From NCBI GenBank assembly GCA_019096195.1, contig JAGTXK010000274.1:37915-101914 (forward strand): a stretch of DNA of 64,000 nucleotides. The letters are read 5' to 3'. The notes beneath the pieces are model-generated. The model was not told the origin of the DNA. It did no database searches and saw only the letters and a list, made by a program, of their open reading frames with translations. The position numbers and the translations under genes were made by a program. Shown piece after piece: positions 25,988 to 36,635 of this stretch (position 1 is its first letter; every line of letters starts with the position of its first letter). This DNA is from Boletus sp. NGJ (taxonomy: Eukaryota; Basidiomycota; Agaricomycetes; Boletales; Boletaceae).

Positions 25988-26074
25988 CTATAACAAGAAG
26001 TAAATGTAATACGTACAATTTCTATGAGTCATTAACTAGAGTGCTTTCGCTCATGGGTGGTGCTTACAGATATG

Positions 26075-26260
26075 GGATTTAGCGTCAACATCTCGTCGTC
26101 GAGACCCGACGACTGGCGCCTCGAAGCTTCGGACAGACGAAAATGGGAACGCGAGGAGGCAGGTGAAAGGGATGAAAGCGAAGGCGACTCTGTGTCGTCC
26201 AGATCCTCAACGAATGAGTCAACTATTTTCCCTGAGTATTTTTCAATCGTTCATTTCACG
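26075..26260 (+). pseudogene. stranded 5' fragment of VPS41 after copy A
   Basis: The sequence around acagacgaaaatgggaacgc, then gaggaggcaggtgaaaggga and gaaagcgaaggcgact matches the VPS41 first exon at 31112-31170. It is diverged, has no start equivalent and runs into unrelated sequence after about 26260. It reads as a fragment carried along when the methyltransferase unit duplicated. It is not expected to encode a protein. Confidence 0.7.
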
Positions 26261-26890
26261 GCGGACTGGAAAGCAAAACGTGGCTGGCAATGGCGCACCG
26301 GACGGCTCGAGCAAAACACAATATGAGTAGAATACACCGCCTTGGTCGTGTTTTCGAACACGTGCGAGGCAAAGGTTTCCTGGCAGGATTCGACCACGGG
26401 TTGGTTTTCAAACAACTGCGAAGGCATGGGAGTGGTGGGGAGGCGAGGGAGTGCAACCGTTAGAGAGAGAGACAGGCAAAAGGCATGGATGGGGTAGTGT
26501 CGGTTCGTGCGCGCGCCATAAACAAAAAGAGGTGGAGTAGAAAAGGAGCGGGGCGCTACCTCGTAAATGTACTTGCGTCTCCCGGCGAGCGGCGATTCGG
26601 TCAACATGCAAAACTCAGGTGCGACTCGGACGAGAACAGATTTCGCCCATACGGTGCCATATCGGACGGTTGGCATGTACAAGATGAGGTTTTCAAGTCC
26701 TTGCTCCAGCGCGTACTTGCGTCAGATCACATACCTTGCACAACACTGCGAAAAAAAAGACATACGATCATCGATCAAGGAGCGTTGGAAGCACCTTTCG
26801 ACACCTACTTCATATTCGTCACGATTTTCAGCTGAGTCAGCTCCCTGTCAGAACCCGTTCAACACACCCAGATCTCGGGGCCAATACTTC
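26261..26890. other. unique segment between tandem units A and B
   Basis: About 600 bp not matched in the other unit junctions. On the minus strand a short frame begins MPSQLFENQPVVESCQETFA at about 26429 and ends at 26254 after HCQPRFAFQSAVK. It looks protein-like but is too short to identify. It may be an inserted gene fragment. Confidence 0.35.
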
Positions 26891-27563
26891 GGCACTTCAG
26901 AGAGGTGCGTGATGCTCCAGAGGCACATGTTCAAGTCACCGGAACCTTCAGAATTGGTTGGAAGAGATCACGCCGGAACCTGGACCCTAACTTCGGACCA
27001 AGTTTTCCCCACATCCGCAGTCCGTTTCGTCCAGATCCTCAGTGAATAAACCAACTGCTTTCCCTGAATATATATTCATGTTTCAGGTCAGCGATTGGCA
27101 TACTGAGGCATGGTATGTGTATTTCGTTTCTACAGTGGTTTTAGGGTGATCCTGTTGTTCAAAATAGTGAAACGACGGTCTGGTGTACTTGGAGGTGGCT
27201 ATATGGTTTCTGCACTCGTGCTGCTTATCTTTACTTTATATAATCACATACTATTCTATCAGACCAAATTCACTGGCCAATACTTTACTGGCTACCCACG
27301 ATATCGTAACCAATTCACCCACCCACGAGTTTCGGATCCCGTTATCGTAAGACCAGTCAGCAATGCGGAATCAGCTTGCAAGCTTTGGGCTAGTCATCTC
27401 GCCGACTCTGTCGATCCACAAATCAGTATTACGATCGATTCGGGAGGTAAGCTATCTGGTGTAGATTGCAAAGTGATGTCATATTCTTACGCCACACATC
27501 ACTGCGTTAACATTGTTGCGATGCGAGAATAGTTTTCAGGGACCGGTTTGCTGCCTAATCACA

Positions 27564-27569
27564 TATAAA
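27564..27569 (+). promoter_or_regulatory. TATA box, methyltransferase copy B
   Basis: TATAAA lies 40 nt before the ATG and is followed by the same CTGCGCC...TGTGCGCTCAG block as copies A and C. Confidence 0.6.
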
Positions 27570-27603
27570 GCAGGCTGCGCCGCAACACACTGTGCGCTCA
27601 GAA

Positions 27604-28746
27604 ATGGACACCCAATTACTCACAGGACTCGCTGGTGCTGGGGATCTCAAGATCTCAGCAGTGGTGAAGCCTGAGACAGAACCGCTCGGCGCAGCATATG
27701 CGCTCTCTCCAGAGCAAGCGACCTTCTTCAAGGCGCAGACTGGGATTGACGACGACGACGACCTTCGGACTCACATTCTGGAAGTACAAGAGAGGGCATA
27801 TGAGGTCAGTGAGGTCATGTAAATTTGAGCTGTACCCAGAACGTGAACACGCCTTGCACGTAGATATTTCCTTACCCATGTATCAGGTGGTTCACCTTCC
27901 TCCAGTACGTTTCTCCCCTCCCCGCCGGTGCATTAAATTACTAATTTCCAACCAGGCTAGGGATTGCGACACTTCCAGAGTACGAGAGTGTTATCAAGCT
28001 CGGCCAAGAGCGTCCGGACGGGATCCTGCTGGACATCGGTTGCTGTTGTGAGTGACCCGCACTCCGCGAGCTTCTCTTCCCAAAACATTGACCAGGCCCA
28101 TGCATTAGTTGGTGTGGATGCGAGGAAAGCCATAGCAGATGGTTTCCCACTCAAGAATACCGTGACCACCGATTTGAAGAAAGGTAAACCACATCATGAT
28201 CTAGCGACAATCAATACTGACATCTTTCAAGAGTTCTATGACATGGGTCACGCCCTCTTCAAAACGACGCCAGCAACCTATCCGATTAGCTTTGTCGCCG
28301 GGGATGCATTTGACCCCAACATGCTGCAAATCGTCCCTCCTTTCGACGAGGCTCCATCAACAGAGAGACCAGACTTGTCCACGTTGACGTCACTAAATCC
28401 ACTTGCTGGTCGCTGTGCGGTCATCTACGCATCTAACTTCTTCCACCTGTTTTCAGAGGAAAACCAACTCCAGTTGGCCAAAGCGGTAGCAGGCCTATTG
28501 TCTCCTCTACCTGGCTCTATGATATGCGGTGAACACGTCGGAAACTGGCAGAAAGGAGTCTTTCATGAAGAACTCGGAGGCAGAACATTTGACATGTTTC
28601 AGCACTCCCCCGAATCTTGGAGTGCCATGTGGAATGGCGAAGTCTTCACGAAGGGAAAGGTGAGGGTAGACACGAAAATCGTGTTGATGAAAGTACCACC
28701 CGGAATGGAATATAACCGGTTGCAGTGGTCGGTGGTGAGGTTGTAG
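27604..28746 (+). CDS. SAM-dependent methyltransferase, tandem copy B
   Basis: Second paralogue, with the same five-exon plan as copy A, all splice sites and the full frame intact. Differences include GVDARKA in place of GGDARKA after motif I, an intron 3 longer by about 12 nt, and an intron 4 shorter by 6 nt. The protein also reads CAVIYASNFF, NWQKGVFHEELGGRTFDMF and VLMKVPPGMEYNRLQWS. The altered Gly in the SAM loop could affect cofactor binding, but neighbouring residues are unchanged. The upstream flank is homologous to that of copy A. Downstream is the second VPS41 fragment. Confidence 0.84.
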
Positions 28747-28959
28747 CTGGAACAAGAAGTAGATTCAGATGTGATCTGTACACTTTTCCACGAGTCGTGG
28801 AACTAGAGTACTTTCGCTGTACGGGATTCAAATATTCACTCATCGTCAAGACCCAAACGACTGGCACCCTTGAACTTCCGACTGTCACTCCCACATGTCC
28901 CCGTCTTGCCAACTCTGTTCCCATTCAATCTTCGATATCCTTGCAGCGATTAGTAACAT

Positions 28960-29215
28960 GGCAGATGAGTCCTCCGCTGGTCGTTCACCACGGTCAGTCA
29001 CAGAGAAGCTAGATGATCCATGTGCAACAACGAGCAACGTTTCCGAGGTCAGTCGGACAGACAGATGGAAATGGCAACGCGAGGAGGGATGAAAATGAAG
29101 GCGAGGCTGACCCAGAGGATGATGAATCGGAAGTTGGAGAGGACTTTGTGTCATCCAGACCCTGATTCAGTGAACGAGGCAACTGCTTCCGAGTGTTTTT
29201 CAATCGTTTACGAGA
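28960..29215 (+). pseudogene. stranded 5' fragment of VPS41 after copy B
   Basis: gcgattagtaacatggcaga followed by gagtcctccgctggtcgttc aligns with the VPS41 start (gtgattagcaatgccgacga, gagtcctccgctggtcattc at 31013-31052). It continues through caacgagcaacg and atggaaatggcaacgcgagg to the acidic stretch gaagttggagagga. Frames then break and the sequence passes into the upstream flank of copy C. Its own ATG (ATGGCAGATGAG) opens a reading that does not reach the conserved VPS41 core. Confidence 0.85.
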
Positions 29216-29596
29216 GGCCTTTTCTTTCGCGTGAAAGTTGGTCTTACGTGTAATCACTGGGTGGCTCACATACTTACCGGCCACCCACGATACCACCGGA
29301 CAACCAATTCACTGACCCGCGAGCTTCGGGTCTCATTATCGTAAGAACAGTCAGCAATGTTAACGAGGAATCAAGTTCAAGCTTTGCACTAGTCGTCTCG
29401 CCGACTGTGATGCCGTCTATCCACATCAATGTTAATATCGATTCCGAAGGTAATCCATTATGCTGCGCACCAGGTCATCTGGTGTAGAATGCAAAGTAAC
29501 GTCATATTCCAACGCCAGACAACATTGGTTATTGTTGCGTGTGAGAATAGCTGTCAGGGCTGTCGAGCGGACTGGTTTCCTGTGTGATCACCAAGA

Positions 29597-29602
29597 TATA
29601 AA
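29597..29602 (+). promoter_or_regulatory. TATA box, methyltransferase copy C
   Basis: TATAAA lies 40 nt before the ATG, with the shared CTGCGCC...TGTGCGCTCAG block between them. Confidence 0.6.
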
Positions 29603-29636
29603 GTGGGCTGCGCCGGAACCCACTGTGCGCTCAGAA

Positions 29637-30777
29637 ATGAACACCCGATCCCTCGCAGGAATCCCTGGAATTGAGGATTTCAAGGTCTCGGTGGTAAAAC
29701 CTGACACAGAACCACTCGGCGCAGCATATGCGCTCTCTCCAGAGCAAGCGACCTTCTTCAAGGCACAGACTGGGATTGACGACGACGACGACCTTCGGAC
29801 TCACATTCTGGAAGTACAAGAGAGGGCATTTAAGGTCAGTGAGGTGATGCAATTTTGAGCACACCCAGAAAGTGAACACACCTTGCATGCAGATATTTCC
29901 CTATCCATGTATCAGGTGGTTTATGTTCCTCCAGTACGTTTCTCCGTCCTACGCCAGCGCCTTAAAATGCTGATTTTCAACCAGGCTAAGGATCACGACA
30001 CTTCCAGAGTATGAAGATATTATTAAGCTCGGCCAAGAGCGCCCGGACGGGATCCTGCTGGACATTGGTTGTTGTTGTGAGTGACCCGCACTCCGCGAGC
30101 TTCTCTTCCCAAAACCGCATGCACTAGTTGGTGGGGATGCGAGGAAAGCCATAGCAGATGGTTTCCCACTCAAGAATACCGTGACCACTGATTTGAAGAA
30201 AGGTAAACCACATCATGATCTAGTGACAATGTCGATCAACACTGACATCTTTCAAGAGTTCTATGACATGGGTCACGCCCTCTTCAAAACGACGCCAGCA
30301 ACCTATCCGATTAGCTTTGTCGCCGGGGATGCATTTGACCCCAACATGCTGCAAATCGTCCCTCCTTTCGACGAGGCTCCCTCAACAGAGAGACCAGACT
30401 TGTCCACGCTGACTTCACTGAATCCACTTGCTGGTCGCTGTGCGGTCATCTACGCATCTAATTTCTTCCATCTGTTTTCAGAGGAAAACCAACTCCGCTT
30501 GGCCAAAGCGGTAGCAGGCCTATTGTCTCCTCTACCTGGCTCTATGATATGCGGTGAACACGTCGGAAACTGGCAGAAAGGATTCGGTGTCTTTCATGAT
30601 GTACTCGCAGGCAAAATATTTGACATGTTCCAGCACAGCCCTGAATCTTGGAATGCCATGTGGGATGGTGAAGTCTTCACGAAGGGAAAGGTGAGGGTAG
30701 ACACGAGAATCGAGTCGGTGAAAAGAACAGCTGGATTGGCGTATAACCGGTTGCAGTGGTCGGTGGTGAGGTTATAG
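29637..30777 (+). CDS. SAM-dependent methyltransferase, tandem copy C
   Basis: Third paralogue, next to the intact VPS41. The exon plan matches copies A and B and the frame is open. The N-terminus differs most (MNTRSLAGIPGIEDFKVSVV). Introns and most of the body are closer to copy A than to copy B; for example, the EVQERAFK exon end and the intron 1 sequence are nearly identical to A. Near the C-terminus a 9-nt insertion gives NWQKGFGVFHDVLAGKIF, and the end reads IESVKRTAGLAYNRLQWS. The changes are concentrated in the C-terminal part that would face the substrate, so substrate specificity may differ. That is inference. Confidence 0.84.
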
Positions 30778-31005
30778 CTGGAATAAGAAGTACATGTAAT
30801 ACGTACACTTTTCTATGTGTCGTCGACTCGTAGAATGCTTTCGCTGACAAGGTGCTGTACTAAGTATGAGATTCAGCGCCTTACTCAAGTAAACAACGCC
30901 AAACACCTGATCACGGCAAAGTGTGTCCTGGGGACCAACGACTGGTTCTCCTGAGCTTCTGACAATCCTACATGTCCTCAACTTGCCAAATCTGTTATAC
31001 TCGAA

Positions 31006-34000
31006 ATGCCCGCAGTGATTAGCAATGCCGACGAGTCCTCCGCTGGTCATTCACCACAGTTAGTCACAAAGCAGCTGGACGGTCCACGTACAACACCGGG
31101 CAGTCTAAATCGAACAAACGGAAATGGGAACGCGAGGAGTGAAAGTGAAAAGGATGAAAGCGAAGGGGATGCTGACACTGAGGAAGAGGAATCGGGGGAT
31201 GGAGAGGACGATGCCAGGGAGGAGACATTGGATGTAAAGCCAAGGCACGACCATGATGACGATGGTGGCGAGGAAGAAGACGCAGAGGAGGGGAATGAGG
31301 ACGACGGAGAAGACGACGATGACGAGGAAGAGGAAGAACCCTCCCTCAAATACGAGAGAATGGGCGGCGCCGTCAACGATCTACTCAAGAAGGATTCGGC
31401 TTCTGCTCTTGCAGTTTCCAACAAATGTCTGGTATGTCCGCTGTCAAAATATCAGCTAGTTGACTGGACCCCAGTTTTGGTCCTAGGCTCTCGGAACCCA
31501 TGGTGGCATCGTGCACGTATTCCATCTAGCTGGGGAGCGTATCAAATCTTTCAAACCCCATCAAGCTTCTGTGAGCGACCTAGAGATGGATGACACTGCA
31601 GATTTCGTTGCGACTGCATCTATTGATGGTGAGAACCTCATCGCCATTAGCTTTAGCTTACTGATTAGCCAGGTACCAGGGCAGGTCGTCGTACACTCGC
31701 TGTCTACGACGGAATCCTACGTCTTTGACATGAAACGACCAATACGCACCGTATCCCTTGAACCTCATTTCGCGAAGAGGGCGTCTCGCGCGTTTGTATG
31801 CGGGGGTATGGCGGGTACACTGGTTCTGCGAGAGAAGGGCTGGCTTGGCCATAAGGAGACAGTGCTTCACTCAGGAGAGGGTCCCATATGGCATGTGCGA
31901 TGGAGAGAAAATTTCATTGCGTGGGCAAACGATTTTGTGAGTTCTGGTTCCTTTACCCAGTTATTGGTCCAGTAACGCTTATTACATACCCAGGGAGTCA
32001 AGATATATGACACACAGTCCCAATCTCGCATTACCTTTATCGACCGACCACCTGATAGTCCTCGAGCCGACCTATTCAAATGCACTCTGTACTGGCAGGA
32101 TGACTCTACGTTGCTCATTGCCTGGGCTGACCATATCAAAGTTGCGCGAATACGCTCGCGTCCTTCAGGCGGCTCAAAACTTCCACCCTGGATTGTTGAG
32201 GTCACTGCTGCGTTTCAGTTGGACTGCATGATCTCCGGTATCCTCCCTCATCCCATGTTCCCGCAGCACTTGCCTCCGGAGAACGGCACCACCGCTTTTC
32301 CTGTGACGTTGACCTCGTTCCTGATCCTTGCATACGAACCCCCGGACACGTATGGTGACGAGATGACAGATGATCGTGCTCGTCAGGCACGAAAGACTGC
32401 AGAACGTCCCGAATTGCGCATCATATCACGTTCTGGCGAAGAACTCGCCGCTGATGCCCTCAGTGTAACTAACTACCAAGCATGGGGTTGCAACGATTAC
32501 CTCCTAGGTGAAGTCGGTACCAACGGAGAGCGGTGCTATGTCGTAGTCAGCCCAAAGGATATTGTTCTCGTCCGACCGAGGGATCGCAAGGACCACATTG
32601 CCTGGCTTGTCGAACATAGGCGATACGAGGAGGCCCTGGACGAAGTGGAGAAACTTGGCGAAGATGAGCGTGCTTCGGAAACGCCGGATTCTAGAATAGA
32701 TCCTGTCCAAATCGGTGCTCGTTACATCAAGCACCTCATCGGCGAAGGTTCGCCTATCCTTACTTTCCTTGTTTATATCCTACCCATCTCGTTTGAAATA
32801 GGTGACTTTGTTAAAGCGGCTCGGTTGTGTCCAAAGGTTTGTGGTCAGAATGTTGGAACATGGGAGGAATGGATATTCGTGTTTGCACAAAAGTACCAAT
32901 TACAGGTGCGTTCCTACCCACGCCGCGATATTAAGAATGGCTAATTTAGGTTCTCAGGCAATCATTCCCTATGTCCCAACAGCCGCCCCGCAGCTTGGAC
33001 ACTTGGTCTACGAGATGATACTTGGTCATTTCCTGAGTCACGATAAACTGGTCAGCTTACTTTGGTAGACCTTGCGTTTCATGACACTCATGTTTATCCA
33101 TCACAGGCTTTGCTTCAGATGATCAGGGAATGGCCAAGCTCTATATATGACGTCTCCGCAGTCATTGTTGCAATTCAGTCAGAATTGGATAGGACTCCAT
33201 CTTCGTCGTCTTCCTCGGAACCACTGAGGTCGGACGCCATCTTGTTGATGGAGTGCCTTGCTGATCTGTGAGAATATCTGTGTATACGTTTCTCTCCCCA
33301 CTGACCCTGATTATCCAGGTATACTGCGAACCGGCAATATGGCAAAGCTCTACCCTTCTTCTTGCGGCTACGGAGACCGAACGTCTTTGACCTCATCAGA
33401 GAGCACAATTTATTCACTGACGTCCAAGACCAAGCGCTCCTTCTCGTCGAATTCGACCAGGAACTCAATGAAAAACGTAAGCAAAAGGGACATGAAAGCG
33501 CTTTGAGCAAAAGCGAAGCGATCACATTACTCGTGGACCATACTCACTCAATACCGGCATGTCTTTTTATTCTTGTTGCTTGGGCCATTTTAATCACTGT
33601 TCATCGGCAGGTGGGACGCGTTGTGCAGCAATTACGCCCTCGGCCACTGTACTTGTTCCACTTTCTCGACGCTTTGTTCAAGAAAGACCAACAACTGGCA
33701 TCTGACTTTGCGGATCTTCAAATGACTCTTTTTGCCGAATACGCAACGTCGAGATTGATTGAATATTTGAGAGCAAGTAGCTACTACAATCTTGAAGGGG
33801 TATGTACATCCTCGATCATTGCGCTATGAGATTGCCAATATCCTATAGGCATATAACATCTGCAGAAGTCGTGACTTGGTTCCAGAGATGGTCTTCCTTC
33901 TCGGTCGGATGGGCAATAACAAGAAGGCATTGACGCTCATTATTGAGCGTATCGGTGATGTTCAACAGGTGAGTATCCAAGGTATCAGAGTGATATTTCT

Positions 34001-34787
34001 GATAGTTCCTTCTCTAGGCCATTGAGTTTGCCAAGGAACAGAATGATGATGATCTTTGGGAAGATCTCCTAAAATACGCAGAAACGCGACCGAGTAGGTT
34101 GGATTCTTATCCAATCATCTGCTCTGCTGAGAACCATCTTTGGTAGCGTTCATTCGTGGACTGCTTGAAAATGTTGGTGCTGAGATAGACCCAATACGAT
34201 TGATCCGTCGGATCAAGAATGGCCTGGAAATTCCTGGTCTCAAGGAAGCCCTCATCAAGATTCTCCATGACTTCCAGCTACAAATATCATTACTGGAAGG
34301 CTGTCAGGCAATCCTGAACTGCGACTCGACAGCCCTTGCGAGCATACGGCAAAAGGGTCAAAATGCTGGGTTCTTCCTTGGGGGTTCGTCGTCTCCATTG
34401 GGCCGCTGGTAACCGTTTGATGATCCGCTGACCGTCGCTCCAGCTAAGGCCCCTTGTCTGTTGTGTGTTGAACCGCTACAACGTTCACCGCAGGACCTTT
34501 TGTTGCTGTACCTCTGCAGACACGTCGTGCATGCCAATTGTATCGACGGTGTGGACAATCTTCCGCGATATATGGAGAGTAGCCTCGACGTCAGCACGCG
34601 TACCCGACCCGCGCACGAAGTCAGCGCAAAGATCGCATTGTGAGTACACCCTGATACTTTTTCTTTTCTTTCCGTAGTGTGGACCTGCTGACGTGTTGCA
34701 CGATACAGCGCGTCGGTCGTGCGCGCCAAGGTGCGGCAGGGATGTCCAGTATGTCATCGGAGGGGCGAGGGCATGAAGTTGGTGTAG
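31006..34787 (+). CDS. vps41: vacuolar protein sorting protein VPS41 (HOPS subunit)
   Basis: HOPS tethering subunit for AP-3 and vacuole fusion traffic. The first exon encodes a long Asp/Glu-rich leader (about 110 residues) and then PSLKYERMGGAVNDLLKKDS. The WD-like N-domain follows (LGTHGGIVHVFHLAGERIKS, SDLEMDDTADFVATASIDG, EGPIWHVRWRENFIAWANDF). The alpha-solenoid/clathrin repeat part includes YIKHLIGEGDFVKAARLCPK, SSYYNLEG|AYNICRSRDL and FLLGRMGNNKKALTLIIERI. The C-terminal RING-like zinc site is AKAPCLLCVEP, LCRHVVHANC and, across an intron ending at about 34709, RQGCPVCHRRGEGMKLV with TAG at 34785-34787. That acceptor restores the missing CxxC pair. About a dozen introns. Its 5' end is duplicated upstream at two places. 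Confidence 0.94.
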
Positions 34788-35057
34788 TGGTAGTTGGACT
34801 GCCTAGACGTGCTCTCTCATTTTTTTTTGACACTATGCATTTTATACCATTTGGATTTTCTTCGCGTTCCGAGTCTGCGCGCGACGTCTCACTGCCAGTC
34901 CACCTGTGAGAGGGAACTCATGGCAAGGCTCCCATATATGGAAGGTGCACATTACCGCATTTGGTTGATGGTAACCATATAAAGCAATTCAGGCGTCCCA
35001 GTCTCCCCAGGATAAAGCAAAAGTGTGTTCACCGCCATCCACGTCTCCCTTAGTTAA

Positions 35058-35082
35058 GTGCACCCTTCGGGGTTGCACACGA

Positions 35083-35114
<32 letters not shown>

Positions 35115-35190
35115 GGCCCCTGCACAAGGATGACACGCTTTTCCGGAGTGGTAGACCTACGGGTCTCAATATTTATTACTCTTTTTTTTT
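35058..35190 (+). ncRNA. U6: U6 spliceosomal snRNA gene
   Basis: Catalytic snRNA of the spliceosome. A 5' stem-loop closed by TTCG (GTGCACCC-TTCG-GGGTTGCAC) leads to the U6 core AAATTGGAACGATACAGAGA, which holds ACAGAGA. AGATTAGCATGGCCCCTGCA and CAAGGATGACACGC follow, with AGC intact. The usual 3' part is replaced by TTTTCCGGAGTGG, an AGACC-TACG-GGTCT hairpin and a pol III T9 terminator at 35182-35190. The total of about 130 nt is longer than the usual 100-110, so the mature 3' end is uncertain. There is no intron in the core. A TATAAA lies at 34976-34981. Confidence 0.93.
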
Positions 35191-35710
35191 CTTTGATTCT
35201 AAACGGCTACCACCACATCGTCGGGCTCGCATGGGTTGCAATCGCGGGACCTCGCGCTCGTCATTTTCCAACTTTCACGCATTAAATAAACTTCATAAGG
35301 CCGTGCTCCCGAACTGCTGGCCAGTTGCTCATTCCTTAGTTGGCAGTAGGTCGACGTCGGGTAAATGACCACTTTGACCAAACGTCGGATTGTGCGTGTC
35401 GGTGCGTCCCAGACTCAATCAAACACCTCAAGCTTACGACAGACTGGTGTACCTGAATCATAGACATCCGTTCACGCAGTATGGTGGTGGCACGGTCTGC
35501 CTTTGTGATCATTCGCAAGTAAGGCCGTCTCCAAGTTGAGGGGTGGCTGGAAAGACCAACCCTCGAGCCCTCGTGGTTGCGCGATACGTCTCCAGTGCAT
35601 ATAGGCCACAATGATCACAGCATCATTAACATAACATGCTCATTGCCACCACATCACGAACAACAGCGACACAGTCCAGCTCGTTTACTCTACTACACAC
35701 GGTACCCAGC

Positions 35711-35840
35711 GCATACGTGCTCGACAAAGACATTGAACGTGAGCCACCAAAGCAACCAGCGTCATCCGACTGACCATAACTGTAGATGGCTGTCGTCAGC
35801 TCGGCACCAGGGTGCTATGCACGGATAGTCGAGATGGAGT
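35711..35840 (+). repeat. direct repeat, copy 1
   Basis: Shares ordered blocks with 36177-36305: cgtgctcgac...cattgaacgtgagcca, gcgtcatccgactgacca, and tgcacggat near the end. The copies are diverged. No coding content was seen in this U6-permease spacer (35191-36635). Confidence 0.7.
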
Positions 35841-36176
35841 AAGTAATGCAGGACCATGAGGGGTACGAACACGGTGATGGATGACATGGTCGCTCTCGTT
35901 CCGCTCTGTGGATTACAAAAGGAGCAATTGCACCTCGAGCTGAAGACATACCAACAATTCCACTAGTCTCGCTTGGGGTCGAGTGGATTGTTCCCCAACG
36001 GGAGGTCACTCGTCCGAGACCAAATTTCTCGGGACTGTGCCCTCCAGCCCCGATCGAGTGGGGCACGCGTCAATTCCAGCGCATACAGCCAACATCGACC
36101 ACCCCGACGGTCATCGCTACCACGCCGCTCGCAACAGGGTACTGCCAACTTATAGTCCACCCTTACACTTCCCGAT

Positions 36177-36305
36177 GTATACATGCTCGACTGAGATCAT
36201 TGAACGTGAGCCAGACCCGTAACCCGGCGTCATCCGACTGACCAGCTGTATATGGCCATCGTCGGCTGGGTACTATGGGAGTGCTGTGCACGGATGATCA
36301 GTGAA
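36177..36305 (+). repeat. direct repeat, copy 2
   Basis: Second copy of the block at 35711-35840, about 466 bp away in the same orientation. It points to an old local tandem duplication of non-coding sequence. Confidence 0.7.
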
Positions 36306-36635
36306 GCAAATGGATTAGCAGGTCGGTGAAGGAGCGCTGTAGAGGTCGATGCGATCCGTGTCGCGTAGCGTTGTTCAGAGCGAGAAGGAGGTGGGGAGAG
36401 AAGTAAAAGAAGGGGGTGGTCAGTATATATATGCTCGCAATGACGTCATCGAGTTCAAAAGTGCTCACCTTCCATTCTGGGCCAGCAAACATGCATCCGC
36501 TACTAAATCTCGTCATTCTTCCCGATCGTCAAGAAATGTTTGTTCAGTGGTTGGCTGCATATCGGTACAAACCCTTTCTCAAAAAATTCCCTTGGGTATT
36601 TGTAGAAATAGATAGTGTACTCGCACAACGCGCCA

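Noticed and set aside
24850-30777. A biosynthetic gene cluster centred on the methyltransferases
   Set aside because: No polyketide, peptide or terpene synthase lies in the window. The P450 at 13155 is separated by unrelated housekeeping genes.
34678-34909. VPS41 C-terminus reading VDLLTCCTIQRVGRARQGAA from the first acceptor
   Set aside because: It lacks the zinc-ligand pair and ends in unrelated hydrophobic sequence. A later acceptor restores the RING-like CPVC motif and a stop soon after.
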